From Arthrobacter sp. Leaf234 (GTDB lineage: Bacteria > Actinomycetota > Actinomycetes > Actinomycetales > Micrococcaceae): DNA of 64,000 nt. Shown in pieces: positions 1-8,496 of the stretch. Below the pieces are notes generated by a model. That model made no database searches, was not told where the DNA came from, and saw only the letters and a program-made list of their open reading frames with translations. The stretch is taken from contig NZ_LMLU01000005.1 in the NCBI RefSeq assembly GCF_001422665.1, positions 62,001-126,000 of the forward strand. Reading direction: 5' to 3'. The translations under genes were made by a program, and so were the position numbers. Numbering within the stretch: position 1 is the first letter of the stretch; each line of letters opens with the position of its first letter.

Positions 1-1208
1 TCGAGGAGATCCTGCTGCGGGTCGGGCTGCCCTACAAGGTGGTGGGCGGCACCCGCTTCTACGAGCGCAAGGAGATCAAGGACGCGCTCGCGTACCTCCG
101 CGTCCTCGTCAACCAGGACGACGTCGTCAACCTGCGCCGCGTGCTCAACGAGCCGAAGCGCGGCATCGGCGATCGCGCCGAGTACGCCATCGCCGCCCTC
201 AGCGAACGGGAGCGGATCAGTTTCATGGAGGCGCTGCGGCGCGCCGACCAGGCCCCCGGCATGGCGACGCGATCGGTCAACGCCGTGACCGGGTTCGTCA
301 AGCTCATCGACGACCTCGCGGAGGTGGCCGCCGGCTCGGGCGCGTCGGCGGCCCTCGAGGCCGTTCTCGAGCAGACCGGCTACCTCGAGCAGCTGAGGAC
401 CAGCAACGACCCCCAGGACGAGTCGCGCGTCGAGAACCTCGCGGAGCTCGTCGCGGTGGTGCGGGAGTTCGAACGCGACAACCCGGAGGGCACCCTGGGG
501 GACTTCCTCGAGCAGGTGTCACTCGTCGCTGACGCGGACCAGATCCCCGACGCCCCCGACGGGTCCGCCGCCGACGTCCAGCGTGCCGTCGAGGAGGCCC
601 GCCGGCAGGGAGTGGTCACCCTCATGACCCTGCACACCGCGAAGGGGCTCGAGTTCCCCGTGGTCTTCCTGACCGGTATGGAGCAGGGGATCTTCCCGCA
701 CCAGCGCTCGGCCACCGATCCGAAGGAGCTGGCCGAGGAACGCCGGCTCGCCTACGTGGGCCTCACTCGTGCACGCCAGCGTCTCTACATCACCCGCTCC
801 GAGGTCCGCAGCATGTGGGGCCAGAGCCAGTACAACCCGGCCAGCCAGTTCGTCGGCGAGATCCCCGAGGAGCTGATCCACTGGAAGCGGGAGGGCGCCG
901 CGAAGCAGTCGTGGAGTTCGTCCGGCGGGAGCACGAGCGGTCCGCGGTTCAGCGGCTCCTACTGGGGAGCCAGCGGAGGGGGCTTCGCCGGCGGGAGCGT
1001 CGCCCCTGCGAAGGCGATCGGTCGCGTCCAGCCCCAGAAGGAGGTCGTCTCGGTCGCCGTGGGGGACCACGTCAACCACGCGAGCTTCGGCAACGGGACG
1101 GTGCTCGCGGTCGAGGGCGCGGGTGACAAGACGGTCGCGAAGGTGCGCTTCGACGCCGGCGAGAAGAGGCTGCTGCTGCGCTACGCGCCCCTGACGAAGG
1201 TGGCCTGA
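1..1208 (+). CDS. pcrA: ATP-dependent DNA helicase PcrA/UvrD, C-terminal part (5' truncated by window edge)
   Basis: This is the C-terminal portion of a superfamily 1A DNA helicase used in nucleotide excision repair and replication-fork maintenance. The reading frame is open from base 3, with no start in view, so the gene begins upstream. Recognisable pieces are GGTRFYERKEIKD near the window start, the motif V-VI block TLHTAKGLEFPVVFLTG, and EERRLAYVGLTRARQRLYIT, which carries the motif VI arginine. After a Gly/Ser-rich linker, the last ~60 residues (VGDHVNHASFGNGTVLAVEG) form the Tudor-like C-terminal domain typical of PcrA and linked in that family to RNA polymerase binding. The gene ends 165 bp before sucC. 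The PcrA versus UvrD name is a convention; the helicase assignment is secure. Confidence 0.95.
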   Translation, partial: EEILLRVGLPYKVVGGTRFYERKEIKDALAYLRVLVNQDDVVNLRRVLNEPKRGIGDRAEYAIAALSERERISFMEALRRADQAPGMATRSVNAVTGFVKLIDDLAEVAAGSGASAALEAVLEQTGYLEQLRTSNDPQDESRVENLAELVAVVREFERDNPEGTLGDFLEQVSLVADADQIPDAPDGSAADVQRAVEEARRQGVVTLMTLHTAKGLEFPVVFLTGMEQGIFPHQRSATDPKELAEERRLAYVGLTRARQRLYITRSEVRSMWGQSQYNPASQFVGEIPEELIHWKREGAAKQSWSSSGGSTSGPRFSGSYWGASGGGFAGGSVAPAKAIGRVQPQKEVVSVAVGDHVNHASFGNGTVLAVEGAGDKTVAKVRFDAGEKRLLLRYAPLTKVA

Positions 1209-1373
1209 TCGCCGGAATCCCGCACTTTTCGGGGATACCAGAACAGGCCCGAATTCTACAAAAGATAGAAGTGTGGGCTTACTCACTAAACCGATAGTCT
1301 GGAAAAGGCCCTCGGGTCGAGGGGGCTAAAGTTCCCTCTGTAAACCTACTTCGACGTAGAAGGACTCTAGCCC

Positions 1374-2540
1374 GTGGACCTGTTCGAATATCAGGCGCGC
1401 GATCTCTTCGAGGCACACGGAGTTCCCGTGCTCGCCGGAATCGTTGCGCACACCCCAGAAGAAGCAAAGGCGGCAGCCGAGAAGATCGGCGGCGTCGTCG
1501 TCGTCAAGGCCCAGGTCAAGGTCGGTGGCCGCGGCAAGGCCGGCGGCGTCAAGGTCGCGAAGACCCCCGACGAGGCCTTCTCCTACGCTTCTGACATCCT
1601 CGGGATGGACATCAAGGGGCACACGGTCCACAAGGTGATGATCGCGCAGGGCGCGGACATCGCCGAGGAGTACTACTTCTCCGTCCTGCTCGACCGGTCC
1701 AACCGCAACTACCTGGCCATGTGCTCGGTGGAGGGCGGCATGGAGATCGAGCAGCTCGCCGTCGAGCGGCCCGAAGCGCTCGCGCGCATCGCCGTCGACC
1801 CCGCGACCGGCATCGACCAGGCCAAGGCCGAGGAGATCGTCGACGCCGCCGGGTTCGCGCCCGAACTGCGTGAGGGCGTCATCCACACCATCCTCAAGCT
1901 CTGGGACGTCTTCGTGAAGGAGGACGCCACGCTGGTCGAGGTCAACCCGCTCGTCAAGACGGGCGCAGGGGACATCCTCGCCCTCGACGGCAAGGTCACC
2001 ATCGACGAGAACGCCGAGTTCCGCCACGCGGACCACGCCGCACTCGAGGACAAGGACGCCGCCGATCCCCTGGAGGCTAAGGCCAAGGAGAACGACCTCA
2101 ACTACGTCAAGCTCGACGGCGAGGTCGGCATCATCGGGAACGGTGCCGGGCTGGTCATGTCCACGCTCGACGTCGTCGCCTACGCCGGCGAGGCTCACGG
2201 CAACGTGCGGCCCGCGAACTTCCTCGACATCGGAGGTGGAGCGTCCGCCGAGGTCATGGCCGCCGGCCTGGACGTCATCCTCAACGACTCGCAGGTGAAG
2301 AGCGTCTTCGTCAACGTCTTCGGCGGGATCACCGCCTGCGACGCCGTGGCGAACGGGATCGTCAAGGCCCTCGAGATGCTGGGTGACGAGGCCAACAAGC
2401 CTCTCGTCGTGCGCCTCGACGGCAACAACGTCGACGAGGGACGCCGCATCCTCGCCGAGGCGAACCACCCGCTGGTGACCCTCGCCGACACCATGGACGA
2501 AGGCGCCGACAAGGCCGCCGCGCTGGCCTACGGAAAGTAA
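1374..2540 (+). CDS. sucC: Succinate-CoA ligase (ADP-forming) subunit beta
   Basis: Beta subunit of succinyl-CoA synthetase, the TCA-cycle enzyme that converts succinyl-CoA plus ADP and phosphate to succinate plus ATP. It has the family's usual length (388 aa). The N-terminal ATP-grasp fold starts [20 protein letters not shown], followed by the nucleotide-binding stretch [16 protein letters not shown]. The C-terminal CoA-ligase part contains the conserved [13 protein letters not shown] and [12 protein letters not shown] signatures. The start is GTG, with AGAAGGACT about 8 bases upstream. It is followed after 10 bases by sucD, so the two form one operon. A and T are enriched in the 165-bp upstream gap, which must hold the promoter, but I could not fix -35/-10 boxes. 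Confidence 0.97.
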   Translation: MDLFEYQARDLFEAHGVPVLAGIVAHTPEEAKAAAEKIGGVVVVKAQVKVGGRGKAGGVKVAKTPDEAFSYASDILGMDIKGHTVHKVMIAQGADIAEEYYFSVLLDRSNRNYLAMCSVEGGMEIEQLAVERPEALARIAVDPATGIDQAKAEEIVDAAGFAPELREGVIHTILKLWDVFVKEDATLVEVNPLVKTGAGDILALDGKVTIDENAEFRHADHAALEDKDAADPLEAKAKENDLNYVKLDGEVGIIGNGAGLVMSTLDVVAYAGEAHGNVRPANFLDIGGGASAEVMAAGLDVILNDSQVKSVFVNVFGGITACDAVANGIVKALEMLGDEANKPLVVRLDGNNVDEGRRILAEANHPLVTLADTMDEGADKAAALAYGK

Positions 2541-2550
2541 GGGAACACCC

Positions 2551-3453
<903 letters not shown>

Positions 3454-3467
3454 TCCATGCTCGTCCG

Positions 3468-3501
3468 GCAGCCTCCCCCGCACACCCGCGGGGGAGGCTG
3501 C
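3468..3501 (+). terminator. Rho-independent-type terminator of sucCD
   Basis: A perfect 14-bp stem (GCAGCCTCCCCCGC pairing with GCGGGGGAGGCTGC) with a 6-base loop lies 14 bases after the sucD stop. It is followed by TTCGCGTTC rather than a run of T, as is common in high-GC actinobacteria. Confidence 0.85.
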
Positions 3502-3524
3502 TTCGCGTTCAGGGCAGGTTCGGT

Positions 3525-3619
3525 GCAGGTTCGGGGCAGGGGCACGTGCAGGAGCACGCGCGTGGGCAGGGGCAGGTTCGGGGCAGGTTCGGGGCAGGGA
3601 CACGTGCAGGAGCACGCGC
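3525..3619. repeat. Interrupted direct repeat, 37-bp unit x2
   Basis: Two copies of a 37-bp unit (3525-3561 and 3583-3619) differ at one base. Each begins GCAGGTTCGGGG and ends CACGTGCAGGAGCACGCGC. The shorter GCAGGTTCGG part also occurs at 3515 and 3572. The repeats fill most of the 288-bp gap between the sucCD terminator and the MFS gene. The CACGTG core is palindromic, so a protein-binding role is possible, but no class of element was recognised. Confidence 0.75.
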
Positions 3620-3789
3620 AGGGGCCGGGGCGGTGGCTCAGGCGTCCGCCGGTGTCAACGTGGATCCAGGGCTCCTCGCGGCTGCAGACCGGGCGTGCAG
3701 GAACTAGCGTGGGCACGCAGGGCGCGCAGCCCTCACGGCTTCAGGCGGCAGCACACACCACCACGACACACGCAGGAGATGCACGGACG

Positions 3790-5217
3790 ATGAGCGGCGC
3801 GACGAGGAGCAGGGCCGTCGACACGGCGGAGGCCGACGGCGACCAGCAACGGAGGTACCTGCGCCGTGTCACCTGGGTGGCCACCCTCGGCGGCCTGCTG
3901 TTCGGCTTCGACACGGGCGTGATCAACGGCGCGCTGCCCTTCATGGTGGACGACCTCCGCCTGACCCCGGTGACCGAGGGATTGGTGGCCAGCTCGCTCG
4001 TTTTCGGCGCCGCGTTCGGCGCGCTCGCCGGCGGCCGCCTCGCGGATGCCTACGGGCGCAGGAGGATGATCATCGTGCTCGCCGTGGTGTTCCTCGTCGG
4101 GACGCTCGGCACCGCCCTCGCGCCCGACGTCACGGTCATGGTCACCGCGCGGCTGGTGCTCGGACTGGCGGTGGGTGGCGCGTCCGTGATGGTGCCGATC
4201 TTCCTCGCGGAGCTCTCGCCGGCCGCGCGCCGTGGGCAGACCGTCACCCGGAACGAGCTCATGATCGTCACGGGCCAGCTGATCGCCTTCAGCACGAGCG
4301 CCTTCCTCGGCACCGTGTTCGGGGACAGCCACGGGATCTGGCGGTGGATGCTGGTCCTGGCGACCCTCCCCGCGATCGGCCTGTGGATCGGCATGTACTT
4401 CGTCCCGGAGAGCCCGCGCTGGCTCGCGGCGCACGGGGCCTTCGGGTTCGCCCTGAGGGCGCTGCAGCGACTCCGCCCGCCGGCTGCCGCCCGCATCGAG
4501 TACGAGGAGGTGAAGGCCCTCGCCCTGGAGGACCGCGAGAAGGACAAGGCCGGGATCCGTGATCTGCGCGAGCCGTGGCTGCGACGCATCGTCGTGGTCG
4601 GGCTCGGCCTCGCCGTCATCCAGCAGATCACCGGCGTCAACTCGATCATGTACTACGGCACGCAGATCCTGGTGGTCGCGGGCTTCGGTACCCAGGCGGC
4701 GCTGACCGCCAACATCGCGAACGGCGTCATCTCCGTCGCCGCGACCTTCGTCGGCATCTGGCTGCTCGGCAGGGTGGGGCGCCGACCCATGCTGCTGGTC
4801 GGCCAGATCGGGACGACGGCGGCACTCCTGGCCATCGGGCTCGTCTCGCTGCTGGTGCCGGAGGGAACCGCACGGGGGTTCCTCGTCCTTGCGCTCACCG
4901 TGACCTTCCTGGCCTTCCAGCAGGGCGCCATCTCGCCGGTCACGTGGCTCATGCTGTCGGAGATCTTCCCGATGCGGCTGCGCGGGCTCGGGATGGGAGT
5001 CGCGGTGTTCGTGCTGTGGATGGTCAACTTCGCCGTCAGCCTCAGCTTCCCGATCCTCATGGATGCCATCACCATCTCGAACACGTTCTTCGTGTTCGTG
5101 GTCCTGGGTGTCGCGGCGATCGTCTTCGCCCGGCGCTACATCCCCGAGACGCGGGGACGCACCCTGGAGGAGATCGAGCGCCGGTTCAAGGAGGACGCGG
5201 GCAGCTCCGTGCGATAG
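3790..5217 (+). CDS. MFS sugar porter (sugar/polyol:H+ symporter family)
   Basis: A 475-aa, 12-helix major facilitator of the sugar porter family, acting in the cytoplasmic membrane. It shows the family marks: GGLLFGFDTGVINGAL in helix 1, GRLADAYGRRRM between helices 2 and 3, PESPRWL after helix 6, QQITGVNSIMYYGTQI in helix 7, and the C-terminal PETRGRTLEEIE. The QQITGVN motif is the sugar-contact helix in XylE/GLUT-type porters. ATG 3790 was chosen because AGGAG lies 11 bases upstream and the homologous part starts soon after; the frame is open further upstream through the repeats, which is probably chance. The substrate cannot be read from sequence; xylose, glucose or inositol are all plausible. 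Confidence 0.9.
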   Translation: MSGATRSRAVDTAEADGDQQRRYLRRVTWVATLGGLLFGFDTGVINGALPFMVDDLRLTPVTEGLVASSLVFGAAFGALAGGRLADAYGRRRMIIVLAVVFLVGTLGTALAPDVTVMVTARLVLGLAVGGASVMVPIFLAELSPAARRGQTVTRNELMIVTGQLIAFSTSAFLGTVFGDSHGIWRWMLVLATLPAIGLWIGMYFVPESPRWLAAHGAFGFALRALQRLRPPAAARIEYEEVKALALEDREKDKAGIRDLREPWLRRIVVVGLGLAVIQQITGVNSIMYYGTQILVVAGFGTQAALTANIANGVISVAATFVGIWLLGRVGRRPMLLVGQIGTTAALLAIGLVSLLVPEGTARGFLVLALTVTFLAFQQGAISPVTWLMLSEIFPMRLRGLGMGVAVFVLWMVNFAVSLSFPILMDAITISNTFFVFVVLGVAAIVFARRYIPETRGRTLEEIERRFKEDAGSSVR

Positions 5218-5292
5218 GGCGAGCCGCCCGTGGCTTGTAGTGTGGCGACGGGGGACCACCGATTGCGTCAGGCAAGATTCCAGGAGGACATC

Positions 5293-6348
5293 ATGCGCGC
5301 CACCATCATCCACGGGCCCGGCGACATCCGCGTCGAGGACCGCGACTACCCGACGATCATCCGGTCGACGGACGCCGTCGTCAGGGTCACCGCGTCCTGT
5401 GTCTGCGGGTCGGACCTGTGGCCCTACCGCGGCGTCCGCCCCACGAAGGAGCCGAAGGCCATCGGCCACGAGTTCGTCGGCGTCGTCGAGTCGGTGGGCG
5501 ACGACGTCCGCGACCTCGCCGTCGGCGACTTCGTGATCGCGCCCTTCGTCGACAGCTGCGGGACGTGCCCCCAGTGCCTCAACGGGGTCACCGTCGCCTG
5601 CGACCACCTCGCCGGCTGGGGCAGCACCGACGAACACGGTGACTTCCTCCAGGGTGGCCAGGGGGAGGCCGTGCGTGTCCCGCAGGCGGACGGGACGCTG
5701 CGCAGGGTCGACGGCGTCACCGAGCCCGACGCGGCCCTGACCGCGAGCCTCCTCACCCTCTCCGACGTCATGTCCACGGGCCACCACGCCGCCGTCTCGG
5801 CGAACGTGGGACCGGGCAGCACCGTCGTCGTCGTCGGTGACGGCGCCGTGGGACTGTGCGGGGTCCTCGCGGCCAAGCGCCTCGGCGCGGAGCGCATCAT
5901 CGCCATGTCGCGGCACGAGGACCGGCAGGCCCTTGCGCGCGAGTTCGGCGCGACGGACATCGTGGCCGAGCGGGGCGACGAGGGCGTGGCGAAGGTCCGC
6001 GAACTGCTCGGCGGAGTGCTCGCCGATTCGGTGCTGGAGTGCGTCGGGACCAAGGAATCGATGGACCAGGCGCTGCGCAGCACGCGGCCGGGCGGCCACC
6101 TCGGGTTCGTCGGCGTCCCCGCCGGTGGTCCGGAGCTCCCCATCGGTGTGCTCTTCGCGAAGAACATCACGGTAGGTGGCGGCATGGCCCCCGCGCACAC
6201 CTACATCCCCGAACTGCTGAAGGACGTCCTGGCCGGGACCATCGATCCCGGCCGCGTGTTCGACGTCGAGATGCCGCTCGAGGACGCCGCGGAGGCGTAC
6301 CGGGCCATGGACGAGCGGCGCGCCATCAAGGTGCTGCTCAAGCCCTGA
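5293..6348 (+). CDS. Zinc-dependent alcohol dehydrogenase family protein
   Basis: A 351-aa medium-chain dehydrogenase/reductase. Catalytic zinc ligands are visible as CVCGSDLW and GHEFVG. The structural zinc lobe is CGTCPQCLNGVTVAC, with all four cysteines. The NAD(P)-binding Rossmann fold reads VVVVGDGAVGLCGVLAAKRLGA. The start ATG has AGGAGG 5 bases upstream. It stands alone between the sugar porter and an SRPBCC gene. A role in sugar-alcohol or aldehyde metabolism would fit the neighbouring porter, but this is inference, and the substrate is unknown. Confidence 0.88.
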   Translation: MRATIIHGPGDIRVEDRDYPTIIRSTDAVVRVTASCVCGSDLWPYRGVRPTKEPKAIGHEFVGVVESVGDDVRDLAVGDFVIAPFVDSCGTCPQCLNGVTVACDHLAGWGSTDEHGDFLQGGQGEAVRVPQADGTLRRVDGVTEPDAALTASLLTLSDVMSTGHHAAVSANVGPGSTVVVVGDGAVGLCGVLAAKRLGAERIIAMSRHEDRQALAREFGATDIVAERGDEGVAKVRELLGGVLADSVLECVGTKESMDQALRSTRPGGHLGFVGVPAGGPELPIGVLFAKNITVGGGMAPAHTYIPELLKDVLAGTIDPGRVFDVEMPLEDAAEAYRAMDERRAIKVLLKP

Positions 6349-6362
6349 CCCGCACGATCCAC

Positions 6363-6392
6363 CGGAGGGCCCGTCCGTGGACGGGCCCTCCG
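6363..6392 (+). terminator. Terminator after the zinc dehydrogenase
   Basis: A perfect inverted repeat (CGGAGGGCCCGTC pairing with GACGGGCCCTCCG) with a very short loop begins 14 bases after the stop codon. Confidence 0.8.
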
Positions 6393-6481
6393 TCGTCGTC
6401 GGACGGCGCGCGGGCCCACTGTCCGCCGGTCCCCTCCGTCCGACGGCGTGCCCCGACCCGGCGACCGGGCAGAATGGGGGC

Positions 6482-6937
6482 ATGACACCCACGCCCTACC
6501 TGATCTCGCGCGAGCGGCTCATCGACGCCCCTGCGGACCGCATCTTCGAGGTGCTGGCGACGCCGGCCCTGCACAGCGTGATCGACGGTTCGGGAACGGT
6601 GCGCGGGGAGCAGCCCGACGGTCCGGCCCGGCTGTCCCTGGGCGCGAGATTCGGGATGGACATGCGCATGGGGGCCTCCTACAAGATCCTCAACCGGGTG
6701 GTGGAGTTCGAGGAGGGGCGCCGCATCGCGTGGCGGCATTTCTCCGCACACGTGTGGCGCTACACGCTGGAGCCGCGCGGTACGTCCACGCTCGTGCGGG
6801 AGGAGTGGGACGGCAGGGCCGTGAGGTGGCGTTTCGTCTTCCGCCTCACGGGCTTCACCCGGCGCCACCCGGCCAGTATCGAGGCCACGCTCGGACTCCT
6901 CGAGGACCATGTTCTGCAAGAGCGGGACGCGGCCTGA
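6482..6937 (+). CDS. SRPBCC (polyketide cyclase/dehydrase-type) family protein
   Basis: A 151-aa START-like fold protein. The N-terminus reads SRERLIDAPADRIFEVLATPALHSVIDGSG, the usual first strand and helix of SRPBCC proteins, with FEEGRRIAWRHFS and a C-terminal helix (RHPASIEATLGLLEDHV) closing the hydrophobic pocket. Such proteins bind hydrophobic ligands, and many actinobacterial copies have no known ligand. ATG 6482 fits the family N-terminus. It lies convergent to the VIT1 fusion gene. Confidence 0.8.
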   Translation: MTPTPYLISRERLIDAPADRIFEVLATPALHSVIDGSGTVRGEQPDGPARLSLGARFGMDMRMGASYKILNRVVEFEEGRRIAWRHFSAHVWRYTLEPRGTSTLVREEWDGRAVRWRFVFRLTGFTRRHPASIEATLGLLEDHVLQERDAA

Positions 6938-6982
6938 TGCCCACGCGGGCCGCGTTCCCGGCAGGGCTACGGGGCCGGCCCT

Positions 6983-8080
6983 CTAGGCGATCGACGTGCC
7001 GAAGAGCAGCCCGAGGAGATAGGTGACGCCCGCCGCGCCCAGTCCGATCGCCAGTTGCCGCAGCGCCAGCCGCAGCGGCGAGGCTCCGGACAGCAGGGCG
7101 ACCACGGCGCCGGTGGCCAGCAGCGCGAGTCCCACCAGCACGCAGGCGACGACGACGGCGGTCGGCCCGGCCAGGCCCACGAGGTAGGGCAGCACCGGGA
7201 TGATGGCGCCCGAGGCGAAGAAGCAGAAGCTCGACGCCGCCGCCCCCAGCCCGGTGCCCACCGCCTCGTGCTCGTCGACGTCGTCCTCGGCCTCGGGCCG
7301 GAGCGAGAAGCTGGGGTCGCAGTCGCAGCTGTAGAGGCCGAGGCGCTCCGCCGCGCGGTGCTCCGCCGCGGCGGGCGTCATCCCGCGGGCCCGGTACACC
7401 AGTGCCAGCTCGTTGGCCGCGATATCGAGTTCCTTCGCGGCGGTCAGCGTGATCTGCGTGGGACGGGTGGCGGAGAGCAGCTCCCGCTGGGACCGCACGG
7501 AGACGTACTCCCCGGCGCCCATCGAGAGCGCGCCGGCCAGGAGCCCTGCCAGTCCGCTGACCAGGATGAACGCGGTGGACGCGCCGGTGGCACCGATACC
7601 CATGATGAGGGCGAGATTGCTGACGAGGCCGTCGTTGGCGCCGAAGACCGCAGCCCGGAAGTTGCCGGAGAGCCTGTTGCGGCCGCGGGTCGCCAGCCCG
7701 CGGACCACCTCCTCGTGGATCTGCTCGTCCGCCACCATCGCGCTGGTGGCCGAGGGGTCCGTGGCGTAGGGGGAGCGGCCCTCGGCGCGCTGGGCCAGCG
7801 CGAGGACGAACACGGAGCCGAAGCGCCGAGCGAGCACCCCGAGGATCCGGTTGCGCAGGGACGGTCGGAGGGGCCGGCCCACCTCGTGGCCCAGCAGTGC
7901 GAGCCAGTGCGCCTCGTGCCGGCCCTCGGCGTCGGCGAGCCCGAGGAGGATCTCGCGCTCCTCGCCGGTCCTGCGGCGGGCGAGGTCCCGGTAGGTCGCG
8001 GCCTCGCCACGTTCGTCGGCGAGGTACTGCCGCCAGCGTCGGACGTCGTCGCGGGAGGGGGAGTGGTCAGGGGATGTCAC
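6983..8080 (-). CDS. Rubrerythrin-like/VIT1 (CCC1) fusion, predicted Fe2+/Mn2+ transporter
   Basis: A 365-aa two-domain protein. Residues ~8-140 form a ferritin-like (rubrerythrin) helical domain with metal-ligand-type glutamates in DERGEAATYRDL, DAEGRHEAHW and VADEQIHEEVV. The rest is a VIT1/CCC1 membrane domain starting GNFRAAVFGANDGLVSNLALIMG, with SMGAGEYVSVRSQ and two C-terminal helix pairs. Family members export or store iron and manganese, and fusions of this layout (MbfA-like) protect against iron and peroxide stress. GTG 8080, with GGAG upstream, was chosen because homology begins just after it. The frame stays open to GTG 8236, but the extra 52 residues are low in conservation. Confidence 0.85.
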   Translation of the reverse strand: MTSPDHSPSRDDVRRWRQYLADERGEAATYRDLARRRTGEEREILLGLADAEGRHEAHWLALLGHEVGRPLRPSLRNRILGVLARRFGSVFVLALAQRAEGRSPYATDPSATSAMVADEQIHEEVVRGLATRGRNRLSGNFRAAVFGANDGLVSNLALIMGIGATGASTAFILVSGLAGLLAGALSMGAGEYVSVRSQRELLSATRPTQITLTAAKELDIAANELALVYRARGMTPAAAEHRAAERLGLYSCDCDPSFSLRPEAEDDVDEHEAVGTGLGAAASSFCFFASGAIIPVLPYLVGLAGPTAVVVACVLVGLALLATGAVVALLSGASPLRLALRQLAIGLGAAGVTYLLGLLFGTSIA

Positions 8081-8332
8081 GCGGTGCTCCGGATTCTCGG
8101 GTGCGTGCGCACGTCGGCCGGAGCGGGAGGCTTCGGCCGGGTACGCAGGGGCGTCGGTTCGGCCGAAGGTCTCGCTCGCCGGATGAACCGGTGGATAGCC
8201 GGGCGCCGTTGGCGCCAGTATGTCGACAGGCCGCACATCCTCGCGGACGCGGAGCTACTCCCCTTCGACCGACCATCCTACCCGAGCGTCACCTGCTGCG
8301 TCCGCGCCCGGCCTGTCCGGGGGCCGTCGGCC

Positions 8333-8395
8333 GCGAGTGGCGCGAGTGGCGCGAGTGCCACGGGCGCCACGGACGGCACGGACGGCACGGACGCC
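8333..8395. repeat. 9-bp periodic tandem repeat in the VIT1/fadD intergenic region
   Basis: Seven consecutive 9-mers: three of GCGAGTGSC type followed by four of ACGGRCGSC type. It lies in the 416-bp gap (8081-8496) between the divergent VIT1 and fadD genes. Apart from this repeat and the palindrome at 8449-8461, I see no gene or RNA in that gap. Confidence 0.7.
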
Positions 8396-8448
8396 AGCGA
8401 CACCGCGACCGCGGTGGGCCCGGTAGGGTCGGGAGGTTCGGGTACCGT

Positions 8449-8461
8449 GGCTCGACGAGCC
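8449..8461. promoter_or_regulatory. Candidate operator upstream of fadD
   Basis: A perfect 13-bp palindrome, GGCTCGACGAGCC, begins 48 bases before the fadD start and is followed within 3 bases by GATACA, a possible -10 box. The position suits repression of fadD, as by TetR-type fatty-acid regulators. No regulator gene is adjacent, so this is only a candidate. Confidence 0.35.
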
Positions 8462-8496
8462 GCGATACAGTCGGAGCAAGAACAGGAAGCAGGCTT

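Noticed and set aside
3457-3789. N-terminal extension of the sugar porter from 3457
   Set aside because: The extra residues are Arg/Gly-rich, coded by direct repeats, begin within the sucCD terminator region and have no counterpart in the family. ATG 3790 has a good ribosome site.
3733-6492. A 919-codon open frame on the minus strand
   Set aside because: It runs antisense to the sugar porter and zinc dehydrogenase genes, which have clear family motifs. Its translation is His/Asp/Arg-rich low-complexity sequence, typical of the shadow frame in high-GC DNA.
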